The notes beneath the pieces were generated by a model. That model searched no databases. It was not told where the DNA came from and worked only from the letters and a program-made list of their open reading frames with translations. From NCBI RefSeq assembly GCF_026107415.2, contig NZ_JAPCHX010000001.1, positions 186,001 to 250,000 of the forward strand: a DNA stretch of 64,000 bases, written 5' to 3'. The position numbers and the translations under genes are program-made. Each line of letters begins with the position of its first letter. Positions within the stretch are counted from its first letter, which is position 1. Positions 45,191 to 53,783 of the stretch are shown here, piece after piece. Origin of the DNA: Microbacterium sp. MPKO10 (GTDB lineage: Bacteria; Actinomycetota; Actinomycetes; Actinomycetales; Microbacteriaceae).

Positions 45191-46227
45191 TCCGATCCCT
45201 CCTGAAAGAGCTCCTCCGTGCGAAAGCACGCGGCCGTGCGTCCTGGAGCCACGACCTCGAGGCTCGGCGAACGCGTGAGGCACGATTTCTGAGCGAACGA
45301 GCAGCGCGGAGCGAACGAGCATCCGACAGGCCTATCGGCCAGGTTCACGGGGAAGCCCGGAATCGCGAGGAGCTCCCGATTCGGTCTGTCGAAGTCGGGA
45401 GCCGAATCAAGAAGGCCGCGAGTATACGGATGCCGCGGGTCGCGGAAGATATCCTTGACTGGCCCCGACTCCACGAGCCGCCCTGCGTACATGACAGCGA
45501 GGTCGCTGCAGGTCTGGTTGACGACGGCGAGGTCGTGGGTGACGAAGACGAGTGCCGCGCCGAAGTCGTCACACAGGTCTTCCAGCTGCCTTAGAACCTG
45601 ATGTTGCACTGTGACGTCGAGTGCTGTTGTTGGCTCGTCACACAGGAGAAGCTTCGGTCGGCATGAGAGCGCCATTGCGATCATCACGCGCTGACGCAGC
45701 CCGCCGGAGAGCTCGTGCGGGTACGCACGCACGCGCCTCGCCGGATCAGGAATCCCTGTCTTCGCCATCATGTCGACGGCGAGTTCGCGCGCCTCTTTCC
45801 TGCTCATTTCCAGGTGCCGCCGTGGCCCCTCCGCGATCTGGTCCCCCACGCGCTTCACCGGGTTCAGCGCCGTCATCGGCTCTTGAAAGATCATTGCGAT
45901 CTCCGGCCCCATGAGCGCGCGTCGCTCCGATGCACTGAAAGCTGCAAGGTCCCTGCCACGATACGCGATCTGTCCAGAGAGGATCTCGACCCCGCGAGGC
46001 AGAAGCCCCGCGATCGCGCGAAGCGTCATCGATTTTCCCGAGCCGGACTCCCCGACGATGCCGAAGCGATTTTTAGCATTGACGTCGAAAGAGACATCGT
46101 CCACGATCTTCGTCTCGTTGGAGCCGCGGCGCACTCCCAGCGAGAGGTTCGATACGGTGAGCAGCGGTTCGGCGTTCCCGAAGGTGCCGGATTCGGCGTG
46201 CGGCCGCAGTGCTGTCGCGTTCGACAT
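45187..46227 (-). CDS. Oligopeptide ABC transporter ATP-binding protein (DppD-like)
   Basis: 346 residues. Walker A is VGESGSGKSMTLRAIAG, signature LSGGLRQRVMIAMAL, Walker B LLLCDEPTTALDV, and the C-terminal CSFAPRCSFAQKSC cysteine cluster of oligo_HPY proteins that may hold an Fe-S cluster. The start at 46227 lies 2 bp after the DppC-type permease stop. It is coupled at its 3' end to the second ATPase. Confidence 0.9.
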   Translation of the reverse strand: MSNATALRPHAESGTFGNAEPLLTVSNLSLGVRRGSNETKIVDDVSFDVNAKNRFGIVGESGSGKSMTLRAIAGLLPRGVEILSGQIAYRGRDLAAFSASERRALMGPEIAMIFQEPMTALNPVKRVGDQIAEGPRRHLEMSRKEARELAVDMMAKTGIPDPARRVRAYPHELSGGLRQRVMIAMALSCRPKLLLCDEPTTALDVTVQHQVLRQLEDLCDDFGAALVFVTHDLAVVNQTCSDLAVMYAGRLVESGPVKDIFRDPRHPYTRGLLDSAPDFDRPNRELLAIPGFPVNLADRPVGCSFAPRCSFAQKSCLTRSPSLEVVAPGRTAACFRTEELFQEGSE

Positions 46228-46229
46228 CG

Positions 46230-47120
46230 TCACTTTCTCCGATCGGGGTTGAGCAGGTCTGATAGGCCATCGCCGAGCCACGAGACCCCGAGGCTTGTCA
46301 CCACGACGATGAGACCCGGCACCGTCGCCTGCATCCAGTGCGTCGTGATGAACTCCTGACCCTCGAGAATCATGCTTCCCCACTCGGCGACCGGTGGCGC
46401 AATTCCGAGGCCGAGGTAACCGAGCGCAACGATCGCCATGATGTCCATGACGATGTCGCTCATGGCGTAGATGATCGCCTGCGACAGCACGTTGGGTCCG
46501 ATGTGACGGAACAGAATGCGCATATGAGACATCCCACCGAGTTGTGCACCGACAACGTAATCCTGCTCTTTGGCGACGATTACCTCGCCGCGCACGATCT
46601 TCGCGTACGCAACCCACGAGACGATTGCGATTGCGAGGTAGATACTTGACTCCCCTGCGCCGAAGATGAAGACGAGGGCGATGATCATCACGAAGAAGGG
46701 GAAGGCGAAGAACACGTCAACGATGCGCATGACAATGATGTCGAACCAGCCGCCAAAGTAACCGGCGAGGCCACCGATGATCGTGCCGAATGTGAAGGGA
46801 ATGATGACGGCGATGAAGCCGACACGAAGATCGACTCGCGCACCCCAGATCAGACGCGAGAAGACGTCGCGCCCGAATTTGTCTGTCCCGAGCCAGTGCT
46901 CGGAGCTCGGGCTTTGCAAGGTCTCCTGCAGATTCTGGGCGATCGGGTCATATGGGGCGATGACCGGAGCCAGAACAGCGATGAGCACGAGCACGCCAAC
47001 GACAATGGCACCCGCGACAAGTGGCATGTTCTGGTACCAGGGCTTGATGGTTCTGGATGCTGGTTTCGAAACCGCGCGCTGCGCACGATACTCCGCGAGA
47101 ATCCCGGTCGGCGTGCTCAT
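46230..47120 (-). CDS. Dipeptide ABC transporter permease (DppC-like)
   Basis: 296 residues. A hydrophilic N-terminus precedes about six membrane segments. The DppC signatures HWLGTDKFGRDVFSRLIWGA and the EAA-like loop GAQLGGMSHMRILFRHIGPN are clear. It overlaps the DppB-type gene by 4 bp. It forms the channel with that protein. Confidence 0.9.
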   Translation of the reverse strand: MSTPTGILAEYRAQRAVSKPASRTIKPWYQNMPLVAGAIVVGVLVLIAVLAPVIAPYDPIAQNLQETLQSPSSEHWLGTDKFGRDVFSRLIWGARVDLRVGFIAVIIPFTFGTIIGGLAGYFGGWFDIIVMRIVDVFFAFPFFVMIIALVFIFGAGESSIYLAIAIVSWVAYAKIVRGEVIVAKEQDYVVGAQLGGMSHMRILFRHIGPNVLSQAIIYAMSDIVMDIMAIVALGYLGLGIAPPVAEWGSMILEGQEFITTHWMQATVPGLIVVVTSLGVSWLGDGLSDLLNPDRRK

Positions 47121-48076
47121 GCTCGTCCCTTCGCAGCGAGGTTAACCCTCGGATCCATGAGTGTGTAGATAACGTCGGTGAGGATGCCGACAAATGTCAC
47201 GAAGATGCCGACGAACAACGTGACAGCCTGGATCGTCGGGAAGTCTCGGGCATAGATGGCGTCGAGCATCAGCGAGCCCAGGCCCGGAATCGCGAATACC
47301 TTCTCGATCACGATCGATCCTCCGACGAGGTACCCCAAGTGCACACCGATGACTGAGACGGTTGGAATCGCGGCGTTGCGCAGAACGTGCTGACGAAAGA
47401 GAGGCACACCAGAGGCTCCCTTGGAGCGGGCTGTCGAGACGTAGTCCGAGCCGAGCACCGAGATCGTCGAGGTTCGCAAACTTCTGATCGCTGTCGGCGA
47501 GAGCGATATCGCGAGAGTGAGGGCGGGGAGGAACAAATAGTAGACGTGGTCGAGGATGGTCTCACCGAACCCTCCGACGGGGAAGATCCTTGCTCGAACG
47601 GCCAAGAGCAGGATCAGCATGATCCCGACCCAAAACTGCGGCATACCCTGACCGATGAGCGTGAATGTGCGGACGGCAAAGTCACGGGGCTTGTCCGGTG
47701 CCGTCGCGGCAATCGCGGCGAGCGGGATGCTGATCACCAGCGTCAGGGTGAGGGCGAAGACAACGAGCGACATCGTGACGGGAATCGCCTGCAGCACGAT
47801 CTCGGTGACCGGGCGCTGGTAGGTGAAGCTCATCCCGAGGTCACCCTGCGCGAGATGCGCGAGAAACAAGAAATACTGTGCCCAAATCGGCTTGTCGAGG
47901 CCCATTTGAGTGCGCAGCGCAGAAACCGCATCCGGTGTCGCTTTGTCCCCAAGAATCGCCTGCGCCGGGTCCCCGGGCAGCAGGTGAGCCATGAAGAACA
48001 CGATGAGCGTCACGCCGAATACGACGGGAACGGCCTGAAGCAGCCGCGACGGAATGAACGTCAGTCGGTGAAGCAT
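47117..48076 (-). CDS. Dipeptide ABC transporter permease (DppB-like)
   Basis: 319 residues with six likely membrane segments, the N-terminal LPGDPAQAILGDKATPDAV segment and LGYLVGGSIVIEKVFAIPGL typical of DppB, and the EAA loop ARSKGASGVPLFRQHVLRNA. AGGAGG precedes the ATG. It is separated from the binding-protein gene by 70 bp carrying a strong hairpin. Confidence 0.9.
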   Translation of the reverse strand: MLHRLTFIPSRLLQAVPVVFGVTLIVFFMAHLLPGDPAQAILGDKATPDAVSALRTQMGLDKPIWAQYFLFLAHLAQGDLGMSFTYQRPVTEIVLQAIPVTMSLVVFALTLTLVISIPLAAIAATAPDKPRDFAVRTFTLIGQGMPQFWVGIMLILLLAVRARIFPVGGFGETILDHVYYLFLPALTLAISLSPTAIRSLRTSTISVLGSDYVSTARSKGASGVPLFRQHVLRNAAIPTVSVIGVHLGYLVGGSIVIEKVFAIPGLGSLMLDAIYARDFPTIQAVTLFVGIFVTFVGILTDVIYTLMDPRVNLAAKGRA

Positions 48077-48088
48077 CGTTGCCTCCTG

Positions 48089-48124
48089 TGTGGCTGGAGC
48101 AAGGCGACTGCCTCGCTCCAGCCA
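48089..48124 (-). terminator. Hairpin after the dipeptide-binding-protein gene
   Basis: GTGGCTGGAGC (48089-48099) pairs with GCTCCAGCCAC (48114-48124); after one mismatch AGGC/GCCT extends the stem to a GACT tetraloop. It sits between the binding-protein stop and the permease ribosome-binding site, so partial termination or mRNA protection is likely. Confidence 0.75.
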
Positions 48125-48146
48125 CTGTGGTTGTCAGCTGATCCGG

Positions 48147-49703
48147 TTACTCAGAGATGTAGACATCCTCGAGGTGGTAGTTGCCCAGAGGAGTGACGTG
48201 GAATCCCTTCACCGATTCAGAGAACGCGAACCCATACGGCGAGTAGTACAGGTAGGCCAGGAATGCGTCTTTGCCGGTGATTCGTTGAAGCTCTGAATAG
48301 AGCTCCGCCCGCTTCTCGGGATCGCTTTCCTCTTTTGCCTTGGTGTTGATGGCGATCGCCTCGGGGTTGTTATAGCCAGTGTTGTCTGAGTTGGAGCCGC
48401 CCGCCGGGTCGACGGCAAACGTCGTCCATTGGTCGGGGTCGGGGATGTCCATCGTCCAGCCGCTCAGCGTCATATCGTAATCCATCGCGAGCACGGCATC
48501 ATGAGCCGTTGTCGGGCCGAGAGGCGTGATCTCCACGGTGATTCCGATCTTCTTCAACGCAGCTTGGATGATCTGCGCCGTAGACGATTTCTCGGTGTTT
48601 CCCGACGAGATCAGAAGCGTCGTGGAAAAGCCATCCGGGTACTCTGACTTCGCCAGCTCGGCCTTCGCCTTCTCGAGATCGAACGACGGGCCGTCAGCGT
48701 TCTCGTCGTAGTACGGGGTGCCTGGCGCGATGAGAGAGTTGGCTGGTGTTCCGTTTCCGAAGAGCACGGCGTCAACGATGGCCTGTCTGTCCACAGCGTA
48801 CGCGATTGCTCGACGCACGTGCACGTCGTCGAAGGGCTCACGCTCTTGGTTGAACGCGATATTCCAACTGAGCGTAGAGTCGAAGGCCTTTGCCACGATG
48901 CCCGGAGTCTCGTTCAACGAGTCGAAGCTCGACCAATCGGGCTGCACGTCGACGTCGATCTGCCCGCCCTGCAGCTGCAGCTTGCGAGTGTTGACGTCGG
49001 CGACGACATTCCACTGCACGCTGTCGAGGTAAGGTTTGTCCTTCTGCCAGTAGTTCTCGTTCCTGACGACCTTGAAATATTGGCCCTTCTTCCACTCGTC
49101 AAGCACGAAGGGACCCGTGCCGATGGGGTTCTCGTAGAACTCGTCTACGCTCATGCCGGCGTAGCCCTTCGGCACGATCTGATTGCTGAACATCGTGAGC
49201 ACGGCGAGGAAAGGTGACGATACGTACTTGAGCTCGAACTCAACGGTGAGGTCATCCACCACACGCACTTCCTTGATCGCCTCGTTGATGTAGCCCCAAC
49301 CGGTGTCGGCTGTCTTGGTATCCTGATCGATCGAAAACTTTACGTCCTCTGCCGTCAGCTTCTGGCCGTTCGAAAACTCCACGTCGTCGCGCAGAGTGAC
49401 AGTGTAAGTAAGCTCGTCGTCTGAGATTTCGTATCCCGTGGCCAGCCACGGTTCGATGTCCTTACCGTCATCGCTGACGGTGAACAGAGTCTCCATGAGC
49501 TGTTCGGCTGTGAAGATCGAAACGTTGTTGTGCACAGTCGTGGTGTTGAGCGACGTGACTCCTGTCGCGCGAGCGAAGACGAGATCGCCTCCGCTCACGG
49601 GTCCGTCGTCCGTTGGTCCGGATGCTGTTGCGGAACAACCGCTTAAGAGAAGGGCGGCTGCAGCACCGAGTGCCGCAATTACGGTGCCGGGTCTTCTGAT
49701 CAT
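48147..49703 (-). CDS. Dipeptide ABC transporter substrate-binding lipoprotein
   Basis: 518 residues of solute-binding family 5. Lipobox LLLSGC follows a basic start; WLATGYEISDDELTYTVTLR and FSNGQKLTAEDVKFSID are the family signature, and RAIAYAVDRQAIVDAVLFGN comes later. It is the first gene of the operon, with a promoter and a candidate operator upstream. Ligands are probably short peptides; the terminal M55 peptidase points to D-residue-containing ones. Confidence 0.9.
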   Translation of the reverse strand: MIRRPGTVIAALGAAAALLLSGCSATASGPTDDGPVSGGDLVFARATGVTSLNTTTVHNNVSIFTAEQLMETLFTVSDDGKDIEPWLATGYEISDDELTYTVTLRDDVEFSNGQKLTAEDVKFSIDQDTKTADTGWGYINEAIKEVRVVDDLTVEFELKYVSSPFLAVLTMFSNQIVPKGYAGMSVDEFYENPIGTGPFVLDEWKKGQYFKVVRNENYWQKDKPYLDSVQWNVVADVNTRKLQLQGGQIDVDVQPDWSSFDSLNETPGIVAKAFDSTLSWNIAFNQEREPFDDVHVRRAIAYAVDRQAIVDAVLFGNGTPANSLIAPGTPYYDENADGPSFDLEKAKAELAKSEYPDGFSTTLLISSGNTEKSSTAQIIQAALKKIGITVEITPLGPTTAHDAVLAMDYDMTLSGWTMDIPDPDQWTTFAVDPAGGSNSDNTGYNNPEAIAINTKAKEESDPEKRAELYSELQRITGKDAFLAYLYYSPYGFAFSESVKGFHVTPLGNYHLEDVYISE

Positions 49704-49754
49704 GATCGCCTCAAAAGTGTTGTGTGCACGTCTCTGTGCACGAATGACAAGAAT

Positions 49755-49773
49755 CAGTTGAAGGGTTCAACTG
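49755..49773. promoter_or_regulatory. Candidate operator of the dipeptide operon
   Basis: CAGTTGAA-ggg-TTCAACTG, a perfect 8-bp inverted repeat just downstream of the predicted transcription start on the minus strand and 52 bp upstream of the binding-protein start. The regulator is unknown. Confidence 0.65.
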
Positions 49774-49782
49774 TGTTGATAC

Positions 49783-49812
49783 AATCTACCGATACGTCAG
49801 ATACTATGTCAA
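49783..49812 (-). promoter_or_regulatory. Sigma70-type promoter of the dipeptide operon
   Basis: On the minus strand TTGACA (49812-49807) and TAGATT (49788-49783) are 18 bp apart, with predicted transcription start near 49776. Confidence 0.65.
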
Positions 49813-49950
49813 TGAAAAGTTGTGATAGATGATGATCTGTTGACATTTGTAGGAGGTCGCACCACAGTGACAGAGCGTCCGCGTGTGCTCGAAGCGAGGT
49901 CGTTTTACCACGCGATTGCACGGATCACACGACGAGCGAGAGCAGGATCG

Positions 49951-50396
49951 ATGCCCGCAGGAGACACCAACGACGATCAAGGTCAACAGGATGTTGAGGG
50001 GTTGAACAACCGTCGAAGCATTGACGGAGAACACTTTCTCGCTCTTCTTGCCGCACCCGTCGGACCAGTCGAGCGGTCACTTCTGTCGGCGAGTGATGCA
50101 GTTCTTCACGGCCTGAGTCTGCCGCCGCACTCCGGAGTTGCCGTCTCTGGCGACGTCACGGACACACGTGTCGGCGTTCCCGCAGCCGATCGCTCGCTGG
50201 AGAACGCGTCACACACCTCAGAAAACAACAGGATCGGATACCAGACAGCCCTCACAGACCGCCGTAGCATCCGCTCAGCAGGTAATCAATGGCGTGCACA
50301 GGAACGCCGACGAGCTCGCCGTCACCCATTTCCCGATCTGCAACTAGCTCAACGAAATCGCCGATGAGGGGATCAATCATCTGGCGACACCGCAAC
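49951..50396 (+). pseudogene. Degenerate YheO-type PAS regulator
   Basis: Codons from about 50011 to 50277 (RRSIDGEHFLALLAAPVGPV, then SDAVLHGLS, SGDVTDTRVG, GYQTALTDRRSI) align with the N-terminal PAS domain of the intact regulator at 51702-52460 (RQSVDGERLIALFSSLVQPL, CEVVLHDLS, HGDVSGRRVG, GYYTTLNDGREI). Alignment then continues in the +1 frame (VINGVHRNADELAV) until TAG at 50345, aligned with a Trp of the intact protein. The helix-turn-helix half is missing. So there is one frameshift, one nonsense change and a 3' truncation. The open frame extends upstream to 49822, but homology does not. Confidence 0.75.
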
Positions 50397-50417
50397 TCGA
50401 AAGAAGAAGAACGAAAC

Positions 50418-51596
50418 ATGACGAGCAGAACACACGAGTTCGACGCCATCAGCATTGACCGTCTCCGCGAGACCGGCGGCACCAAATGGACGGCCTTCCC
50501 GGAGGCCATTGGCGCATTCGTCGCCGAAATGGATTTCGGAACAGCTTCGGAAGTGAAGCAGGCAATTCATGAGGCAACGGATCGTGGGATGCTCGGCTAC
50601 CTCCCCAGGCCCGTTGCGGATCACATGGCACAGGCAACGGCAACGTGGTACGGCACCACGTACGGTTGGGAGATCGGCGCCGACCAGGTACATCCCGTTG
50701 CGGATGTGCTGAAGACAGTCGACATCGCGATTGAGCACTACTCCAGGCCGGATTCACCAGTCATCATCCCGACACCGACGTATATGAACTTCATTGCAGT
50801 ATCGCAGGCTCACGGACGGGAGATCATCGAGGTGCCGCTTGCTGAGAACGAGGGCCGGCTTGAAATGGATCTCGAGGCCCTTGAACGTGCTTTCCACGCC
50901 GGCGGACATTTACTGCTGCTCTGCAACCCCTACAACCCGGTCGGTCGTGTGTTCAGCCGCGAAGAACTCGTCGCCATTAGCGAGGTCGTCGCCCGCAATG
51001 GTGGGCGCGTGTTCGCCGACGAGGTGCATGCCCCCTTGGTGTATGACGGGTTCCAACATGTTCCCTACGCATCGGTGTCGAGCGATGCGGCGTCGCACAC
51101 TGTCACGGGCACGTCGGCAGCGAAAGCCTGGAACCTCGCCGGACTGAAGTGTGCACAGTTCATCACAAGCAACGATGCCGACGCGGCAGTTTGGGAGCGC
51201 ATTGCGAATCAGGCAAGCCACGGCGCGAGCACCCTCGGCGTCATCGCGAACACTGCGGCCTATGAAGCAGGGCGCTCTTGGCTCGATTCGGTTATCGCCT
51301 ACAACGCTCGCAATCGCTTCGTCCTAGCCGAACTCCTCGAAGAAAAGATCCCCGAGGTTTCGTACACACCGCCTGAAGGAACATTCGTCGCCTGGCTCGA
51401 CTGCCGTGCGCTCGGAATCGATGGCAGCCCTGCTGAGTTCTTTCGGGACAACGCTGGAGTCGTGCTGACAGACGGCGCAGCCTGTGGGTCCAACGGTGTC
51501 GGGTTCGTCCGTCTTATCTTCGCGACGCCGCGGCCGATTCTCGAGGAGACAGTGGATCGCATGGCCTGTGCCGTGCGCAAGAACGTGCGAGTCTGA
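50418..51596 (+). CDS. PatB/MalY-type PLP C-S lyase (aminotransferase fold)
   Basis: 392 residues, fold-type I. AFVAEMDFGTASEVKQAI and LGYLPRPVADHM near the N-terminus, LLLCNPYNPVGRVFSREEL, VFADEVHAPLVYDG, and the PLP lysine in TGTSAAKAWNLAGLKCAQ are diagnostic of the MalY/PatB cystathionine beta-lyase group, which cleaves C-S bonds of cystathionine, cysteine conjugates or cysteine. The gene lies directly behind a dead YheO-type regulator and faces an intact one. AAGAAGAA precedes the ATG. Neighbours suggest use in sulfur-amino-acid breakdown. Confidence 0.87.
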   Translation: MTSRTHEFDAISIDRLRETGGTKWTAFPEAIGAFVAEMDFGTASEVKQAIHEATDRGMLGYLPRPVADHMAQATATWYGTTYGWEIGADQVHPVADVLKTVDIAIEHYSRPDSPVIIPTPTYMNFIAVSQAHGREIIEVPLAENEGRLEMDLEALERAFHAGGHLLLLCNPYNPVGRVFSREELVAISEVVARNGGRVFADEVHAPLVYDGFQHVPYASVSSDAASHTVTGTSAAKAWNLAGLKCAQFITSNDADAAVWERIANQASHGASTLGVIANTAAYEAGRSWLDSVIAYNARNRFVLAELLEEKIPEVSYTPPEGTFVAWLDCRALGIDGSPAEFFRDNAGVVLTDGAACGSNGVGFVRLIFATPRPILEETVDRMACAVRKNVRV

Positions 51597-51701
51597 CTGC
51601 CACAGATTGGAGCTTCTGACGCTGTTAGGCGGGTTAGAGTTCGCGCGGGAGGGCCGCTGTACGGGTCGGCTACGTATTCGTCGAGCCCGGTGATTCTGAA
51701 G

Positions 51702-52460
51702 CTATTCTTCGTCGCTGAGCTGATTGAGGTAGTTGTAGATAGTGAATCGCGTCACGTTCAGGCCTGATGCGGTCATGTCGACACCATCACGGAGCAGAAA
51801 AATCCCACGCACTTTCAACTTGCGAACTACGGCAACCTTGTGCCGTTTATGCATGATTTCGACTGGCACGCCGACTTCTTCGATAGTTTCTTTGATCAGA
51901 CGAATCGCAACGCTCTTTATATCCTTATCAAAGTAGACGGTCTCTCCAGTCGGGCGATCTCGCTCGGCCGGCTCTGCCAGCGACAGAGGCGGAAGCTCTT
52001 CCACCTTTGCGCGGGTAGAGCGTCCGTACATTGTGTCGAGCACCTTCTGAATGTTCGCCCAGACCGAGAGATCAGAGTTGATGACCAGCGTGGCGACTGC
52101 ATTGCCCGTGACATCACGGATAAGCATCGTTGAGGAACAGATCTCCCTGCCGTCATTGAGAGTTGTGTAATAGCCAACGACTGTATCGCCGGAGAGACCG
52201 AGAATGTTGTCACGTAGGCCCTTGATCGGTTCGTCGCCGACACGACGGCCCGAGACATCTCCGTGGATAGCCACAATCGAGTTCGGCATTCTGGAAAGGT
52301 CGTGCAATACAACCTCGCACGATGACGGCAGAGTCTCACCAAGGGGCTGAACGAGACTGGAGAAGAGCGCGATCAGTCGCTCACCGTCCACGCTCTGTCG
52401 GCGCATCGGTGGTTCAGCTAGTTCGTCAGCGTCCGAGCCGTCGCTAAGCGGCATACTCAT
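51702..52460 (-). CDS. YheO-type PAS/HTH transcriptional regulator (DauR-like)
   Basis: 252 residues. A YheO PAS domain (about 20-135: VDGERLIALFSSL, EVVLHDLSRMPNSIVAIHGD, GYYTTLNDGREICSST) is followed by a C-terminal HTH_22 with KVRGIFLLRDGVDMTASGLN, then VTRFTIYNYLNQL. The best-studied relative, DauR of Pseudomonas, represses D-arginine catabolism. GGAGGG precedes ATG 52460. An AT-rich upstream patch holds a perfect inverted repeat (52552-52564). It is convergent with the C-S lyase gene, a likely target. Confidence 0.85.
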   Translation of the reverse strand: MSMPLSDGSDADELAEPPMRRQSVDGERLIALFSSLVQPLGETLPSSCEVVLHDLSRMPNSIVAIHGDVSGRRVGDEPIKGLRDNILGLSGDTVVGYYTTLNDGREICSSTMLIRDVTGNAVATLVINSDLSVWANIQKVLDTMYGRSTRAKVEELPPLSLAEPAERDRPTGETVYFDKDIKSVAIRLIKETIEEVGVPVEIMHKRHKVAVVRKLKVRGIFLLRDGVDMTASGLNVTRFTIYNYLNQLSDEE

Positions 52461-52551
52461 GTTTCGTGCACCCTCCGTAGTCAAGCATAAACACTGCTCG
52501 TGACCGGCCTGACTGCCACGATGGCCGATAATGCAACTCATTCTATACTAT

Positions 52552-52564
52552 TTGCTATTAGCAA
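52552..52564. promoter_or_regulatory. Candidate operator of the YheO-type regulator
   Basis: TTGCTA-t-TAGCAA, a perfect 6-bp inverted repeat within an AT-rich patch (about 52540-52570) 92 bp upstream of the regulator start, between it and the D-cysteine desulfhydrase gene. TAGAAT and TAGTAT words beside it could serve as -10 elements. Confidence 0.5.
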
Positions 52565-52622
52565 TTGACTACTTCCACCGTCTGTTGCAGGCGAGAGAAG
52601 GCTTACATCGTTTGCCGGCCCG

Positions 52623-53624
52623 TTAGCCCGTGAGCGCCGCCTCCCCGTACGAGAACAGCGCGGGCGTACCCCCTGTGTGCACGAAGACCACAGACTTCGC
52701 ACTTCTGAGTGTCCCATCACGGATCATCCCAACAAGGCCAGCCGCCGCCTTGCCCGTGTACACGGGGTCTAACAGCACTCCCTCAAGTTGCGCGAAGAGC
52801 GTCAAGGCTTCAGACATCGATGACGTCGGTAGCGAATATCCGGCGCCGACAAAATCGTCTCGGACAGTGATCATGTCCTCAGTGACGGGATAGCTTCCTC
52901 CTGCCAAAGAGGATGCGTCCCGCGCGAGAGCAAGCACTCTGGCCCGTTGCGTGTCGTGCGCATCGCTCACGTTGATCCCTGTAACGGCTGTTCGCGAGCC
53001 CTGCTCGGCAAACCCAACCACAAGACCAGCTTGGGTCCCGCCGGAGCCACTCGCACAGATGACATGATCGACGGAAACTCCCAGCGCCCTCGACTGCTCC
53101 GAGATTTCATCGGCGCACCGCGCATAGCCGAGAGTCCCGAGAGCATTGGACCCGCCCGAGGGCACTATGTATGGGTTGCCACCAGCAGCGGTGACTTCTT
53201 CAGCGATACCGATCATGACGTCGTCGGTATTCGCGTTTCCGTCAACTACGGTGATCTGCTCTGGTTCGAGAAGTCGATAAAGAAGATTATTGCCACCGCC
53301 CGTGGACGAATAAGAACCGGGGATGTGTTCCTTGAGCACTATGCGTTTATGCAGACCCTCGATGGTTGCAGCAGACAACGTTAGCCGGCAGTGATTGGAC
53401 TGAACCCCGCCTGCCGTGATGATCGTGTCCGCACGGAGACTAAGCGCTTCAGCCATAAGGAACTCCAACTTACGCGTCTTGCTGCCACCCGCGACGAGGC
53501 CGAGCAGATCGTCTCGCTTCACGTAAATAGTGGGGCCGCCAAGCGCGGCCGACAGGCGAGGAAGCATCTGGAGAGGAGTGACGCCGCTCGTGTAGTAGCG
53601 ACGAGGGAAGCGGGAAAGTTGCAT
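52623..53624 (-). CDS. D-cysteine desulfhydrase-type PLP enzyme
   Basis: 333 residues, fold-type II, ACC deaminase/D-cysteine desulfhydrase family. FPRRYYTSGVTPLQMLPRLS at the start, YVKRDDLLGLVAGGSKTRKL with the PLP lysine, TAGGVQSNHCRLTLSAA, YIVPSGGSNALGTLGYARCA, and GSGGTQAGLVVG match DcyD. It should cleave D-cysteine to pyruvate, H2S and ammonia. D-serine or ACC-like substrates are alternatives the sequence does not exclude. Start 53624 follows AAAGGGG. It is divergent from the ABC importer. Confidence 0.82.
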   Translation of the reverse strand: MQLSRFPRRYYTSGVTPLQMLPRLSAALGGPTIYVKRDDLLGLVAGGSKTRKLEFLMAEALSLRADTIITAGGVQSNHCRLTLSAATIEGLHKRIVLKEHIPGSYSSTGGGNNLLYRLLEPEQITVVDGNANTDDVMIGIAEEVTAAGGNPYIVPSGGSNALGTLGYARCADEISEQSRALGVSVDHVICASGSGGTQAGLVVGFAEQGSRTAVTGINVSDAHDTQRARVLALARDASSLAGGSYPVTEDMITVRDDFVGAGYSLPTSSMSEALTLFAQLEGVLLDPVYTGKAAAGLVGMIRDGTLRSAKSVVFVHTGGTPALFSYGEAALTG

Positions 53625-53783
53625 GAGGCCCCTTTCACTTGGGGACGATTTGACAGTCACTTTTCAACACACACTTGACGATTCTCATTCTAGGTTGCAT
53701 GATGTGTAAATATTGTTCAAATCCGAGTAGCAATCTTCAGAAAATTCTTGAGAATCGGCTGCCTTGGACACTGAAAGGTAATA

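Noticed and set aside
49951-50345. A new small PAS-only regulator rather than a pseudogene
   Set aside because: Homology to the intact paralogue switches frame and runs into a stop at an aligned Trp codon, which fits decay better than design.
53675-53760. ATTCT-TG-AGAAT palindrome (53746-53757) as a defined operator for the importer
   Set aside because: It is a single short site without a clear promoter relation, so it was not listed as a feature.
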